NCBI GenBank assembly: GCA_950295325.1
Contig: OX485806.1
Coordinates: forward strand, 36,146,001 to 36,210,000
Length of the DNA: 64,000 bases
Source of the DNA: Polytrichum commune
Lineage: Eukaryota; Streptophyta; Polytrichopsida; Polytrichales; Polytrichaceae
Direction: 5' to 3'
The notes under the pieces were generated by a model. It was not told where the DNA came from, did not search any database, and saw nothing but the letters and a program-made list of their open reading frames with translations. The position numbers and the translations under genes were made by a program. The number at the start of each line of letters is the position of its first letter. The first letter of the stretch is position 1. Of the stretch, positions 1 to 12,449 are shown in pieces.

Positions 1-888
1 GGGAATAATATTGGGATGAACAATGTTTCATGCAAATATTATCGGGATGAACAATGATTCTTGCACATAGTGTCAAGAGTATATATCCACCCAAATTTCC
101 AAGTTCAGCTTGAATGTATGAATAGTAAACAAATATTCTCACTTTGTTCAAGGGGCACACAAAATATATCTAACATATCCCAGGGTCAAGAAACCGACCC
201 ACATGATTGAATAATGTTACGTTGCACTAAAAAGACAATTTAAAAACCAACATTCCACCTATTCCACACTCAGAATCGCAATGAGGGCATCTCTTACCCA
301 CCTCATAAAAAATATGCTTACCCCTCTCATTTGCTAACCGCCACAACTTTGTGGAAATTTGACCGAAGGAAAGTGACTTTCTTCTAATCTCTATAATTGT
401 GCCATTTCATTTGGATGACAACATGATGGGACTTTTTGGTAGATGGTGATAGCTTGTTGTCTAGCAAGGTTCTTCTCACCTAGATACAAACTAACTTGGA
501 AAGAGTTTGATGAAGACCTCATGTCATACTAGTCATGATGAAGAAAGAATACACAACTAATATAAATATGCAAAAAAACCATCAAGGAAAATGGGCCTCT
601 TGGGTATTAAGAGCTATGTCTTTTTTATAGGGTTCGTCTACATAATCATCTTTCAAGTTAAGCTTGTTGGACTACACCCCTTACTCAAATTATTCAATTC
701 ATCTTGTAAAGTTGTCCGAATCGTAAAACTCATCAATCACAAGTGCAAAATATGCATTGACCAATTTCACATATTTTAGGGTCAACTAAACCTTAACTAT
801 TCGTAGATCCATGAGGTCTTGTGCAATCACAAATGTTTCCTTTCTCATAGGATGTCAAATGCACATTTTTATTCCAAAGTCTAAATAT
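1..888. other. Unassigned AT-rich sequence
   Basis: No coding region, terminal repeat or RNA gene could be supported. A 62-codon open frame at 591-779 shows no recognisable motif and is likely chance. Confidence 0.5.
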
Positions 889-1085
889 AGTTCCGATTCA
901 GCTAATAGTTACAGATGAACTGATTAAGTTTGAGAAATAACCGGTTGAAGTTCAAGTTGAAGTTTGGGAAAATTACCCATCATTTAGGAGGAATATATGG
1001 AATAAACATCAAATTAGTAAGGGAAAACCGGAGGTCACAACATGTAACCGGTTGGACTTGGAAACACTAGGATCCTTACCCTATC
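889..1085 (+). mobile_element. Partial hAT-type MITE, family M1
   Basis: The segment aligns with the M1 family defined by copies at 30528-30752 and 42078-42303. It carries the diagnostic block AGTTACAGATGAAC, then TTTGAGAAATAACCGG, then the AAAATTACC and GTAACCGGTTGGACTT blocks, in the same order. The outer end is degraded, so no target duplication is legible. It is an old copy. Confidence 0.7.
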
Positions 1086-1232
1086 CATTTCAAATTTCGA
1101 CCTCAAATTTATGAATATATAATATAATATGGAGTAAAACATTGAGGCCGATGTTCAAACTTGTAAGTGATTGTGGAAATAACTGAAATTGAGTACCGAT
1201 TTGATAAAATTTGGAATGTACAATAGTAAACT

Positions 1233-1729
1233 CATGGGTAGATCACTCTAAGGCATTTTTGTGCACCACGTGCGGCTGGGGGTTTATTGTTTTGGGGCTA
1301 TTTATCTTCAAGGGATGAATTAAAGCCTCTCTATAATTACTTAAATTTTAAAAATGGCCCATTTGTTTGCACCCTTTCATTACTTATATTGTCCAAGTCA
1401 CTGCAATTTTTTGTACTCTATATTCCTTTTAAGTAATTTTGGATAGACGGAAATCCTAATTAGCATCCATCCCCGTGAGTCCTAAACCCATTTACATACC
1501 ATACTAAACATACCTTCTAGGATCCTTATCTTCAGCCCCTATATTAATTTTACAAAAAAATAATGGCCCACGTTTTATGTCCATCTAACTTACTTATAAT
1601 GGGATTGTCTACATTTAATGGCCCCTTCATTATTTGGAATTCCTTTATAATTTTTATTTCAAATGATTTTAATCCTCTCTATATTATGCCGCACGTCGTT
1701 TTTAAAATGCACTAAGTGATCTACCCGTG
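1233..1729. mobile_element. hAT-type MITE with perfect 8-bp TSD
   Basis: The element starts CATGGGTAGATCACT and ends with the reverse complement of CACGGGTAGATCACT, so the terminal inverted repeats match at 14 of 15 bases; related sequence continues inward to the GTGCGGC block. It is flanked by the perfect direct repeat AGTAAACT at 1225-1232 and 1730-1737. An 8-bp target duplication and TIRs starting CA fit the hAT superfamily. The 497-bp body is AT-rich and non-coding, so it is non-autonomous. Confidence 0.85.
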
Positions 1730-1737
1730 AGTAAACT

Positions 1738-2118
1738 ATGTTTCATATCTCATGTAAGGAATTTGGATTTCTCATTTTCATTTTCATTTCTGTTTTTCAA
1801 ATTTAATCTTTTTAATTTATGTGGAATTATAAGGTACGAGCCTCCAATTCTGTTAGGAACCCAATTCAACACATCAATATTATTCTAAAGGATAAAAAAA
1901 AATTATATATATATATGTATGTGCAACTAGGTTGCCTCTTTACCAATGGTCATCACATCTGGCCCGAATTAGATTACAAAGCTCATAAGTTTGTCTTTGC
2001 ATCCGTATAGCAACCACACTACAAGTAGAAAACTGTAACTACAATAGTAAATGCTCAAAATAATGTGAAATGTTAGTAAATTAGTGTGGGCCAACCTTAT
2101 TGCAGGAAATAATTGTGA
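1738..2118. other. Unassigned sequence
   Basis: AT-rich sequence with a short TA-rich run near 1905. No feature supported. Confidence 0.4.
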
Positions 2119-2335
2119 GGAAATAATTGCATATAAGCATACCTCTCATCCATTCAACATGAAGACTTGACCTCCTATATATTTATAGTCGATCAATGAG
2201 GCCTAGATTAATTTGGGATCTATAAAACTTAACCGGCGTCAAAACAAATAATAGTATATTAAATTACCAAGATACATACTATTCCAGGGCTTTTCTCTTG
2301 GATGAATGAGAGATACGCTCATATGCAATTATTCC
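2119..2335. mobile_element. MITE with ~35-bp inverted ends
   Basis: The left end (GGAAATAATTGCATATAAGC, then ACCTCTCATCCATTC) is repeated inverted at 2301-2335 with few mismatches. Related ends are seen near 9400-9447 and 13475-13520, so this is a dispersed family. No clear target duplication was found, so the superfamily is open. Confidence 0.6.
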
Positions 2336-2629
2336 CTCTCTCTCCATATCATCATAGCTCCTTCTCACATTTACACAATATCATAACCTAGTGTATACAA
2401 ATAACGGCCTAAATTTCGTGAATATGGATCTCAATTTGCAATGATTTGATTATGGCAACAAAGTGAACCTATCACATATTATGCTTTATGATAATAAGAG
2501 CAAGCCCAGTCACTCGTGCACCGACTTGTGGAATTGTCACATGGGGGGTTTGAATGCTGACTCATCACACATGGGCCTTCAAAACTTTTGGCCCAAGTTT
2601 GTTCCGCGGAGACTCCAATTATCCTCCGT

Positions 2630-2667
<38 letters not shown>

Positions 2668-3914
2668 ACCGTCTTCTACTAAATGTAAGCTACTCTAAAC
2701 AAATATATCTTGTTCGTGGCACACTTTATCACAAAGAACCAAGCCCTTGACCTCCATTACTTAAGGTGAGAAAGGAATATATAAGGTAAGAATAAGGATC
2801 ATTTTTGTTTTTTATGGTTGACCTTGGGGGGGGGGGGTAGCTTGAATGGCTAGTTGTGGTAGGTGGACATATCAATACTTAATGTATAAGGGTGTTGTTT
2901 GGTTTGTTCTTCATGTTTTCCAACTTCCACCAATTAGATATACACAATGAAACTTGTCCTTCGTTAACAAATTATACTATGAATCGGGACTACCTTGATT
3001 TGGTTACCAAAAGTGCATGTTTGTTAATTCCTCAATTGAATGCACAAGTCCTCCCACTTGTGTTCAAAATTCAAAGTTTCAACTAAAATCTACTAAAAAA
3101 TTTCTAGAGCAAGTTCTTGTAGGTGCATTGGGATAGCTGGATGCCTCCCCTATAACCGAGGGAGCTTTACCCGGTTTGTAAGAAAAACTTTGGTTATTTG
3201 GTAAAGTCAGGTGAGGAGGGGGCATTATTACCCTTAGCAATTTCTATCACAATTATGCGGTGGAATTTGATACTATTGCCAAGAAAAAAACAAATGTGCC
3301 AAGCAGCTTGGTGACAAAACATCCAAAGTTCCGAAAACAAAAGTGTAAGCCGGCTTGTTGACAACAAAACATCCAAAGATCTGGGGTCGAGCCGTGATTT
3401 GTGCCTGATTTGTGTGATTTGCGGAGTCAAAAGTAGCCTATGAAGAGGGAACACGGGCATGTGGTAAGCATGTGGGTTTGAGTTTTGGTGGGTGGAGACC
3501 TGATTACGTCTCACACAAGGTGAAACACATCAAAGGGAAATTGAAAAATGCAACCGGCAAATCATACTTTTGGGCCCATCACAAGCCCTAATAATATCCT
3601 ACATACCACCAAACTCTTAACAACAATTTGGTAACGAATATGGAAATGTCCAATCAGATTAATGCACGGGCCAAGTCATCATGTGCAGTCTAATAAGTGC
3701 ACTCATCATAAGACATGCATGTGTAATTTGTTTTCTTTTTTTATTCGGACTCCTACATTTGTGTGTTGTGTGGTTAGGTGTCACTACCAATAGATGAGTC
3801 CTTGGCAACTGTCCTGTGTCACTAGAATAAATATTAAAATCTATCATAGTGGTTAAATTGTAGATTTTGTAGTGACGCATGTCAATTATCATGGACTCAT
3901 ATGCTTGCAGTGTG
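2336..3914. other. Unassigned sequence with CT and poly-G runs
   Basis: A (CT)n microsatellite lies at 2633-2665 and an uninterrupted run of about 13 G near 2826-2838. Open frames here are short and lack motifs. No gene or element ends were found. Confidence 0.5.
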
Positions 3915-4385
3915 TGAATCTACGAATTAGATTACCTTCATCTCAAGGATTCTCTCCCTTCCGAATGTGAATTGTATTAAAATCAACCATTGACACTATC
4001 CTAAGGCAAAGTCGTTGTTTTTTATGGCACATTAAATCATAGGCTTGTTATTGAAATTGGTTGGTGGTTGATTAACCCTAGAGATGGCAAGTTATGCTAC
4101 TTTTGCTCTTACAATGTAGTTGAAAACGAGAGATGATTTATGTTGGAGCATTCCTCTGGAACTTCATTAGAGCTAGGTTTCTTGCCCTATTTCAAAATGT
4201 TGTAGTACTAGGCAAGCTCAAGTCTTCCTTCGAATTGGGCCAACAACGATGATATTCGCCTTTATCTCACAGAGAGCCATTGCGCTCCTATACTCCATGT
4301 TATTAGCTTTTGTGCTACTATCTTGATGTAATACTTCAAGTCCCATAAGCCTTTTGGCTTCTTGGATTTTGTGAGGCATCCTAGT
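3915..4385 (+). pseudogene. LINE family B, C-terminal remnant
   Basis: This stretch aligns with 52380-52860, 25020-26150 and the complement of 21190-22142. Those copies together define the C-terminal region of a non-LTR retrotransposon ORF2. A translated piece reads YCYFCSYNVVENE, the first half of a Cys-rich knuckle (C-x2-C) like those after the reverse transcriptase in plant LINEs. A later piece corresponds to the SLKSSFEL...LYLT block of the family. Stops and frameshifts are frequent. The reverse transcriptase domain is absent. Confidence 0.65.
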
Positions 4386-4775
4386 TGGTTACTAAATTTT
4401 CAACGTGTTTGCACAGTTGTTGATACTTAACCGTAGGCTAGTGCATGACCACATGTTATCATTACATGCTCCAACAACGTCCGGGTTTAGCCTACAAATT
4501 GGACCCATGCATACCATTGGTGGGGCTTGGAAAGCCCTTCCAAGATGGAATAGCTTGGGTATATTGTGGTTCAACTCTCAACTCTACAAGACAATCAAGT
4601 ATCAATACCTCACATACTTTGACGAAATAGAATCTTAGCTTCAACAATTTCTATAAAAAGTCATGTATTTTGTAAGAAAGTAGTTTTAATCATGAGATTC
4701 ATAATTTATGAAGCTCATATAAGGTAGATGAGGCTAGTCGGTTAGCTTCCTTAATCGAACACCTATTTTTGGCTT
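4386..4775. other. Unassigned sequence
   Basis: Short open frames occur on both strands (4392-4638) without recognisable motifs. Nothing supported. Confidence 0.4.
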
Positions 4776-5054
4776 TTAATCAGTAGTAGATTCACCGTAA
4801 TTTGGTGGATGGATAATACATGTTGATTTAGCCGCCACCTTAATGATATTTGGGTTAGTCACCTTCGCAAAATTCAAACTACTCCCACCATGGGCTATAA
4901 TTAGGAGTGCTACCCATTGAGCCCTAACACGCTTGATTATTATGGGCGAGATGGGCAAATCAAGAGGCTGCAACTTGGGCAAATTAGGAGGCGGCATGTG
5001 GTTATGAGGTGTTGACACAACTTGTACCATGGGCATTTTATAATGAAAAGCCAA
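4776..5054 (-). pseudogene. Possible pogo-like transposase fragment
   Basis: A 92-codon open frame contains LQPLDLPISPIIIKRVRAQW followed by a GGSSLNF...VT block. The QPLD motif followed by a basic segment and RAQW resembles the end of the DDE domain of pogo/Tigger-type (Tc1/mariner superfamily) transposases. No flanking ends are visible and the frame is short, so this is a remnant only. The alternative is a chance frame. Confidence 0.45.
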
Positions 5055-5575
5055 TTCGGCAACATTTTATCTTAGCCATGACCACTTTAGAGACATGACA
5101 CAATCAATATTGGCATGAAACTTGGTTTTTAATTGGCAAATGACCCATGTAGAATCTACGCCGTCCACTTACATAACATTGAATGATGGAAGAGTTCCCC
5201 CCTATAACATCAAATTGGGATTCATAGAATCTTTGATTCCAAAACCTAGATCAACACCTTCCTCAACTTTGATTTCAAGGATGTCAAATTCTTTGGTCAT
5301 GATTTCGTAATTGCCAACATGCTCAAGCTTCTAATGCTCAAATCCATTGGCTGGAAGATTCCACATGGCCTCATCTACCTTAGAGTGAGCGTGTGGGACA
5401 TACAATGGAACTAGCTAGTCCCCTCTAATTTAGGGATTGGCTACTTGATTTAGCACCCCTTTGTGCTAGCGTGTAGTGTACAACATGTGATCATGCTCCT
5501 TACTACTACAAACAATGAGGTTGCACTCATGTATGGAATACAATATGCACGGCATAGTGGCTATGTGGGCCCCGC
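5055..5575. other. Unassigned sequence left of LINE A
   Basis: No gene supported. It ends at the target duplication of the LINE-A insertion (5576-5587). Confidence 0.4.
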
Positions 5576-5587
5576 AAAACCCCCATC

Positions 5588-7649
5588 ATTTTTTATTTTT
5601 TTGAGACAAAAGGGCAACACAGCTAGTGCCAAGATGAATAAAACCAAGAAAAACATGCCCTCATCGAGGGGAGGCGGGGCCCCTCGGGCACGAGACACCA
5701 CCACGTAAAAAGAAACAAACGACCGACCACCACCAAGGACAACCCACCCAACCCACCAAGCCAAGGACCACCCCCAAACCACCCGGTCAACACCCAAGAG
5801 AGGGCTTGCCCATCTACCTAATTTGTCTTTTCCAATTCCACTCAATATGCAAATTGTGCCTTCTACAAACCACATTCCTAGCTCCCCCGGTTTTGTCTAA
5901 GCCTTGAAGCATGGCCGCCGTTGAGAAGGTGCTAATCTTAATTTGTTCAAAGACTCGTTGCCACGCCGTTTTGGCATAAATGATAAGCTCGTCCCAAATC
6001 CGTTGCTTGACCTTAGACTCATGCCATTGTTCATGGTTAAAGACTTTATAATTACGTTCGATCCAAATGGTCTAGAGTGTAGTGCCTCTAAGGAGGTGCC
6101 AAATTTTGATCATTTTGCCATTATTTTTGGGAATTCTTTCCCCGAACAAAACTTGCTTCCAATTGAAGCTATCATAATTGCCCATTCTAACCCCGCAAAG
6201 TTCATGCATAATGAACGTGGCCCATCTCCATGCCCGCCTCGCCTGGATGCAATCCCAAAATTTGTGTTTGACCGACTCACTAGTATTAGGGAGGCAAAAC
6301 ACACATTGCTTAGAGATTGAGGCCAGTGCAATGCGAGCCCTCCACTCATTGATGGCAACAACTTTGTGCCAAATTGACCACATAAACATGGCTTCTTTTC
6401 CGGACCGGAGCATATCCCATACTTGCGACCAATAGAACCTATAGTTACCCGGTAGGTAGCCTTGCCATTTATCTGCCACGCGAATGGTGTCCAGGTTCCT
6501 ATTAATGATAGAGTCGCGACCATCCTTAGTAGTGTAGTCAAGCAAATGACCTCCATCAATCCATTGCCATCGATCCGGGTCCCATCCGAGGGTGGCTAAT
6601 TTGCCGTAGAAGAAAATTATTTCCTCTTTTTCTCCCGTCCTTTTTGGACCCTTGATTGGTGTGAATAATTTTCACCTTGTGAAAGAAACCCGCCATCTCT
6701 CCAAGGGAGTGTTCCCATTCCTTAAGGCAACGTGAGTGGGTGCTGACTGTGAAACATTGCACCAGGATAGGCAACGTAAGATTATGCCATTGCAAACATG
6801 CAGGTGCGAAATCCGTGTCACATTGGAAAACAAAGTTTGGATATTTTTCACCATCAATGTAGAACCCGAGCCATTGTCCGGGATGGGCGGTGTCCTCGTT
6901 GGCGTCCAAGAGGTGGCGCCATTATCTAGAGGTCTTATTAGTCAATTCCTCCTAGTCTCCCCAACTTCGTTGTTATGAGGCTAAATTTCTCTTGCGTTCT
7001 CTCCCAGTTAAGAAGGTTTTATTGTGTACTATCCCAGATGTCATTAACGCACCGAATTCTTTTGCGATAAAGGTGGATGCCTTTAGTGTAGGCGAACCCC
7101 TTATTGAGTAGTTCCACTCCATCCAATCACCAAATGTTTGAGTGCAATGATTCCATCCGGGTGTGAGGCGGGTATTGATAAAGTCCTTTAACCATAACCT
7201 TCCAGGCTTTACTAATATGGCCCCATACCTTGGATCATGGGAATCCTTGATGCAATTTGCTTGTAAACCAATCAAGGCTAACCTCCAGCTACGTCCTCTC
7301 TGTGGGTTGAACCTTGCCAATCAATACCTAAGCATGAGTTGGAGGTTAGATTCGCCCAGTTCCATTGCCTTTACAATCCACTTGCACAGGAGACTAGTTT
7401 TAGCTGCCTCTGGGTCCACTAGTCCTAGACCACCATATTTCTTCTTTAAGCAACATTCTCTCCAACTTACTTTAGTTCGGGTAAGTTGCTCCTTCCTTGA
7501 CCATTAGTAATTGCGAATTGCACCTTTAATTTTGCTTAAGATTCTGTTACATCCTCCCCAAACTGTGATGAAGAACCAAATGATGGTTAGTAACACCTAA
7601 TTTCATATTACTGCTCTGCCATCTAGTGAAAGTTTCATTGTACTCCAGT
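5588..7649 (-). mobile_element. 5'-truncated LINE, family A
   Basis: Read on the minus strand, this is the 3' part of a non-LTR retrotransposon: decayed ORF2 C-terminal sequence, a 3' UTR (about 5760-5610) and an A-rich tail after TTTTGTCTC. It is flanked by AAAACCCCCATC (5576-5587) and AAAACCCTCATC (7650-7661), a 12-bp target duplication with one mismatch. The 5' part of the element, including most of the reverse transcriptase, is missing, as is usual for LINE insertions. Its tail sequence recurs at 14752-14914, 34745-34858, 35100-35280 and 42326-42456, which makes it the reference copy in this window. Confidence 0.85.
6072..7640 (-). pseudogene. LINE-A ORF2 remnant with CCHC knuckle
   Basis: The reading frame is broken into several pieces. 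From 5' to 3' (high to low coordinate) they include KKYGGLGLVDPEAAKTSLL near 7440-7390, a segment typical of the region after the reverse transcriptase in plant L1-like elements. Next are LARFNPQRGRSW at 7320 downward, a segment at 6909-6556, and finally a 157-codon frame at 6545-6072. In that last frame Cys81, Cys84, His94 and Cys99 form the C-x2-C-x9-H-x4-C knuckle known as zf-RVT, preceded by INEWRARIALASISKQ. The catalytic YADD region is not present. Frameshifts and stops separate the pieces, so no protein can be made. Confidence 0.8.
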
Positions 7650-7661
7650 AAAACCCTCATC

Positions 7662-8330
7662 GTCGCCGTGGCTCAGTCGCGATCGTTGACGTAGTGTGGC
7701 GATAGAATTGACGAGGAAAAGAAATCATGCATTTGATTCTTAACACATTTGCCGTTGGCTTTTCAGCCGTCTGCCTGCTGTGTCAAAAAAAAGAAGTAAA
7801 AACATCATGCACGGCAGCTTCAATTGATGACAACATCCAGACATTCTGGAGCCTGCAATAGAATGATTGAATGCAATCTGGCAAGTTATGAGGGACCAGG
7901 GGCGTGTGCCAAACACATGGTGTGCGGACACAGACAGGGATTCAAAGCATACCTCGGGGAGGGAGGTCTATACAAATATTAGCACATTTCCTACCTTTTA
8001 TAAAGAGGTTCGAATTTTTTTCTTCTTCATTTTACTTTGGAAGCTACCAAAAGCCAGTTCTTTCTTTCCTCAGCTAAATTCTTACATTTATCTTCACCAA
8101 TTGGTAATTTTCTTAGTTTTTAAATTTTACTTCAGTAATTTTCCGAACTTATGTATAGTAAGTTGGCTTTTTGTATTTTTTTGTATTTTTTTTTTATAAA
8201 AGAAAACTGGTGCTATGCTTTTAAGGGGGTGAATATGTGTTGGAAGAAATCTCAAGTATCCATGGAAGGAGTTGAATCTTGGGCCAAGGATGTAGCCTTT
8301 GAAAAATATATGAATCCAAAGAGGGTGAAT
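7662..8330. other. Unassigned sequence
   Basis: Short, partly overlapping frames at 7740-8336 show only hydrophobic, Phe-rich translation of T-rich DNA. Nothing supported. Confidence 0.4.
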
Positions 8331-8562
8331 CAATGAATAGGGAGAACGGACCGCTAGTTACAGATGAACCGGTTGAGTTTGGGGAGATAACCGTTTCAAG
8401 TTCAGGTTTTCAGAAAAATTACCAATCATTTTAAAGGAAAGTATGGAATATACCTCGTATTAATAAAGAAAATTGAAAGATCAAAACATGTAACCAATTG
8501 GACTTTGAAACACTAGGATTTTGACTGCTTGTGCCCAAAAATCTCCCTGGACATTTTTATAC
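8331..8562 (+). mobile_element. hAT-type MITE, family M1, degraded
   Basis: The start (CAATGAATAGGGAGAAC) matches the family start with substitutions. The blocks AGTTACAGATGAACCGG and TTGAGTTTGGGGAGATAACC follow, and the copy ends at AAAAATCTCCCTGGACA. The 232-bp span equals the family length seen at 42078-42303 (226 bp). No target duplication survives. Confidence 0.7.
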
Positions 8563-9214
8563 AGTTTTTACAGGTTGCTTAGTACAACCCTAATCGGCCC
8601 AATGACAACAAAACCAACCATAAATTAGCCTCCATTGTCTTTGGCCTTATGACTCTAATATTACTATGGTAAAATTTTCAGCCCTATCCCTAATCCCTTT
8701 GGCTACTTGCCTATAAAAACTTACTCTCGGTAAATATCCCAAACTATGATGCCTTAACTAGCCATATTGCCAGTCTATTCTCCCTTGAACCGGTTGATTT
8801 CTAACCTTGTTAATTTTACATCGGTACTTCATCCCAATCATTTCAAACTCGTTCAGAAATCTCCAATTTTTTTTTGCTAGCTCGTAACTTAACCTTGGTA
8901 CTCCCTGTACATTGCCTGGACCTGGCCGATGATGGATGAAGATTACTATTTATGCTCCAATTGTACTTTAATGTACCTCGAGTCTCATAGGGCATGGGGT
9001 TCAAGGGGTCTAAATGTAGACTCATTTGTTGTGGATGGAATGGCTCCAATATGAACAAGTTTGGTAGATGTTGAGGGTTGATTCATTCCAATTATACTCC
9101 ATTAGGTGTATTCACAATTTTTGATGTCGTTTTAGAAGTGTTTAATTTTTTTTTTAAAAACACATGAAGACCGTGGACTAGTTCTCTCCATTTTCACCTT
9201 CCTAATGGATGGGT
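8563..9214. other. Unassigned, contains a dispersed repeat
   Basis: About 100 bp at 8925-9030 (including GTACCTCGAGTCTCATAGGG) recurs on the opposite strand at about 35300-35390, so this is part of a dispersed repeat. No coding sequence supported. Confidence 0.5.
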
Positions 9215-9447
9215 TTACATAGAAACTATGAATCCATGGCTCTCTCATCCATTCAACAAAACCATCCTAAAATGGTAATTGGAGTCTCAAGGCCACTTTA
9301 AATAGTTGGTTTCACATTTGAATTACCTTCAAACATCTAAAATGCTTTGGTGGGCGACATTCGAGATCGATCAACATACTTACTAGGGGCATCTTATCAA
9401 CATGGATGGATGAGAGGTACACTCATATGCACCAATTTTCTCTTGCC
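9215..9447. mobile_element. Possible MITE related to 2119-2335
   Basis: The right end (GGATGAGAGGTACACTCATA) is clearly the inverted end of the 2119-2335 family. The left end has only a short match (CTCTCATCCATTCAAC). The borders are approximate. Confidence 0.4.
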
Positions 9448-9584
9448 ATGCTAGTCTGTCTAGTAAAATTATCTTCCCTATGAGTTTATGGTTAGTGCAT
9501 TGTAGTTAGTTCAATCCTAGTTCTCACTAAACATAATCAAAGCAGAGCCCAACATTTTCCTTTTTAATTGCACCCATACCCAGA

Positions 9585-9985
9585 CCATGCCCATCAACAG
9601 TGACCTATGCCCACCCATGCCCACCCATAGCATGACATGTGCGCACCCATGCCCACCCATGCCCACACATAGCATGACATGTGCCCACCCATGCCATTCA
9701 AATTGCGCCCATGTATTCAAAAATTGTGTAATGTGTATTGTGTAATTGTGTAATGTGTCTTGTATGATTGTGTAATTGTGCCCCACCCATGCCCACCCAT
9801 GCCCACCCATTATAATATCAAACCCATGCCCACCCATGAACAATAATATCGCAGTCATGCCCACCCATGCCCACCCATGAACAATAATATCGCAGCCATG
9901 CCCACCCATGAACAATAATATTGCACCCATGCCCACCCAAAACCCATGGGCATGGGTGGGTATGGGCATGGGCATGGGTATGGGC
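9585..9985. repeat. CCCACCCATG minisatellite
   Basis: Irregular tandem copies of a 10-12-bp unit around CCCACCCATGC, with interspersed ACAATAATATCGCAG spacers giving a higher-order unit at 9790-9940. A strand switch occurs at about 9945, after which the unit reads GGCATGGGTATGG. The long open frames across it on the minus strand (9517-10054) are translations of the repeat, not genes. Confidence 0.9.
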
Positions 9986-9989
9986 ACCC

Positions 9990-10709
9990 AATGTAGGGCT
10001 CTGAATCAAAGTCTCTACTGCTACACTAGATTGTCCCATTAGTGTGAACTGCATTCATGTCCCACCATGAGCAAATCTCTTGTTTAAGATAAATGTGGGC
10101 CACATTGAATTATCTGTATGAAATTGATGTGAGTAACTATTTTATTTATTGCTACATGTATCCTTGAACTATGTTGTTATAAAACTATGTCCTTTTGGCG
10201 AAAAAAACTCCATGACAACCAAAGGGAAGATCCAAAGTCTTGAACCCACATCATTCCCACCCTAACTAGACAACTAGAGTGACCCTCATTGATTTTCTCA
10301 CATGTGGTTATTGGATAACTTAACCTAATTGTGGGGTCCAACATGTAAGAAAGATAAATTTCCAAATTATAAGGAGTTCTCAATGTTTTCACTTTCAGCT
10401 CAGATGGTTGCCATGAATCCTTACCCCCAATAAAGCCAGTTTGGTTTCCTAATACCTATTGAGGGCAATAGTGAGAAAAAAACTCTTCTATAAGTGGGTT
10501 TCTAATTCATCCCAAATTAAACTCATAAAAATAATTCAGAGTCCTTGATCCAAATTTAGACATTACTTCATGAAAAGTAGCAATCATAGCTCTAAACTAC
10601 ACTATATATTGTATTTAATGCCTTGAATTCTATTTGTCTTGCTCAACACTAATCATAAACAACTCGTGTTGTGTCACCAACACTCAATGTAAACCTAACA
10701 TTATTTGTC
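9990..10709. other. Unassigned sequence
   Basis: AT-rich. A 71-codon minus frame at 10177-10392 lacks motifs. Nothing supported. Confidence 0.4.
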
Positions 10710-11640
10710 ATTCCTTGTAAAAGAAAATTAGGGCATTATAGATTTATAATGTTGCAATTAATGTCAATGTCGAGGCCACCTTCAACCCTCAGCAACTTAG
10801 ACGGTGTAACCCGCTGCTGACCGGTTTACATGGACACTACACTTATCTAAATTAACTTTTGAAGGTGTTTCCTCTTGGATGAATCTGCTCTTTGCATCCT
10901 CATGAAGTCATTGACCCAAGATTGCAAGTTTATGTTCCCCGAAATCTAATATTAAGGTGTTCCTAAAAACCTAGTTCCTAATCACCTATTATATCTTGCA
11001 TCTTTCATGGTTTGAATGACTAGCAAGATATACTTATCCCAATCCGGAATGTTGTATTAAAGTCTCTTTCTAAATCTTTAAGGAGAAAGTAGCCTAAGCT
11101 TTTAAGCTTATGTTCCCCGAAATCCTAATGTCGAGGTTAAGTGTTGTGAACATAAAGAGTGCTTTTGCAATCAATGTAATGGTATCAAAACATTCTTCAA
11201 TTTCATTTCCAATTCTAAATCCTCATTCAAAGTTCACAATCACATTACTTTGAGTGTTTTCATTAACAATCCATTGCAATGCCTTTAAAGGTGAAAGTTG
11301 ACTACTTGATGGTCTTCAACTTCTCTTTTCTCGAATGATGGCTTTGAAATTCTCTTAATGTCTTCATTCTTCTAAAGCTCCTTTTTGTCTGGTTTTCCTT
11401 TGTATTCTAATCATGAGAGTTCAATTAATCCTTGAACATTCCTAAATTCCTTTCTCTAATCTCCCTAATCTCTTGAGTGCTTCGGTCTCGGATTCGTTAC
11501 GCAATCTCCTTAGTCTTCATATGGCTTTTGGATTTTGTCAATCTCTTAGTATGTTAGCTTTTGATATCTTGACATCTCCTTAATCCAAAAGGGGGCCTTA
11601 GACCTTAGTTAGAAAACTCTTTTAGGCCTTGGTCTAAAAG

Positions 11641-11700
11641 AGCTTTCGATCTTGCGGGGCCTTGGTCTTGAGCTTTCGATCTTGCGGGGCCTTGGTCTTG
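11641..11700. repeat. 30-bp tandem duplication within the LTR
   Basis: Two perfect copies of a 30-bp unit beginning AGCTTTCGATCTTGCGGGGC. A third partial copy (AGCTCTCGGTC) follows. Confidence 0.9.
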
Positions 11701-12442
11701 AGCTCTCGGTCCTCTGGTCCCACGGGTCCTCAGTCTCCCATTCTTGAAACAAGGCCTTTTGTGTCTTCAAGTCTTTATTGTAGCCTCTGATTTGAAAATA
11801 TCTTGGAAGGGCCTTCAAGTTCTCTAGTCTTCTCGGCCACTGGGACCACGGTCCCACAGTCACACGGGCCCTCAGCCGTACGGTTCTTTTATGGCCTCTC
11901 GTCTTCTATCTTCTCGTCTAAGACTAGGTGCTCTTGAGAAAAAGTCTTCAAGTTCTCGTTCCCAAGGTCTCGCGGGCCCTCAGTCCCGCGAGCCTTCAAG
12001 ACTCGAAAACTCCGAATGAATGTCCAAGTCTCTTTAGAGGATTTACAAAGGGGGCTAGGGAGAACTTAACCCTCTAAGGATTAACCCTTTGATGTTCTCA
12101 TTCCCCCTTCGTATTTCTAAGAGATATACTTGATCTTCAAGTTCTTTCGGCCTTTAGTTATTTCCGTCTTGAGAGCTATCTAGAATTTTAGAATTTCCTA
12201 AGGTTCATAAGAACCTTAGTTCATTCGTTCTTGTGAATTTCTTGGCCGCGATCATTTTCTTCTTAACGATAGTTTTCTTCAATTTCCGTCGTTCGGAAAT
12301 TCTTCGCGGCAATCGTTCTTGCAAAGGGGTCTTGTGGTGCTCTAGGTCTTCGTTAAAACGCTCCCGATAATGCTCCTCTTGACGCTCACGTTGGATTGTT
12401 GAAATGAATAATGAGGTGCTATAGGGGTCCGTAGTGCCCCCT

Positions 12443-12449
12443 TTATATA
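12443..12449 (-). promoter_or_regulatory. Probable TATA box of the solo LTR
   Basis: The minus strand reads CCTATATAAAGGGGGC, a strong plant TATA context, placed where an LTR U3/R border would be expected. Confidence 0.5.

Noticed and set aside
9517-10054. His/Trp/Gly-rich 156-codon frame
   Set aside because: Translation of the CCCACCCATG minisatellite.
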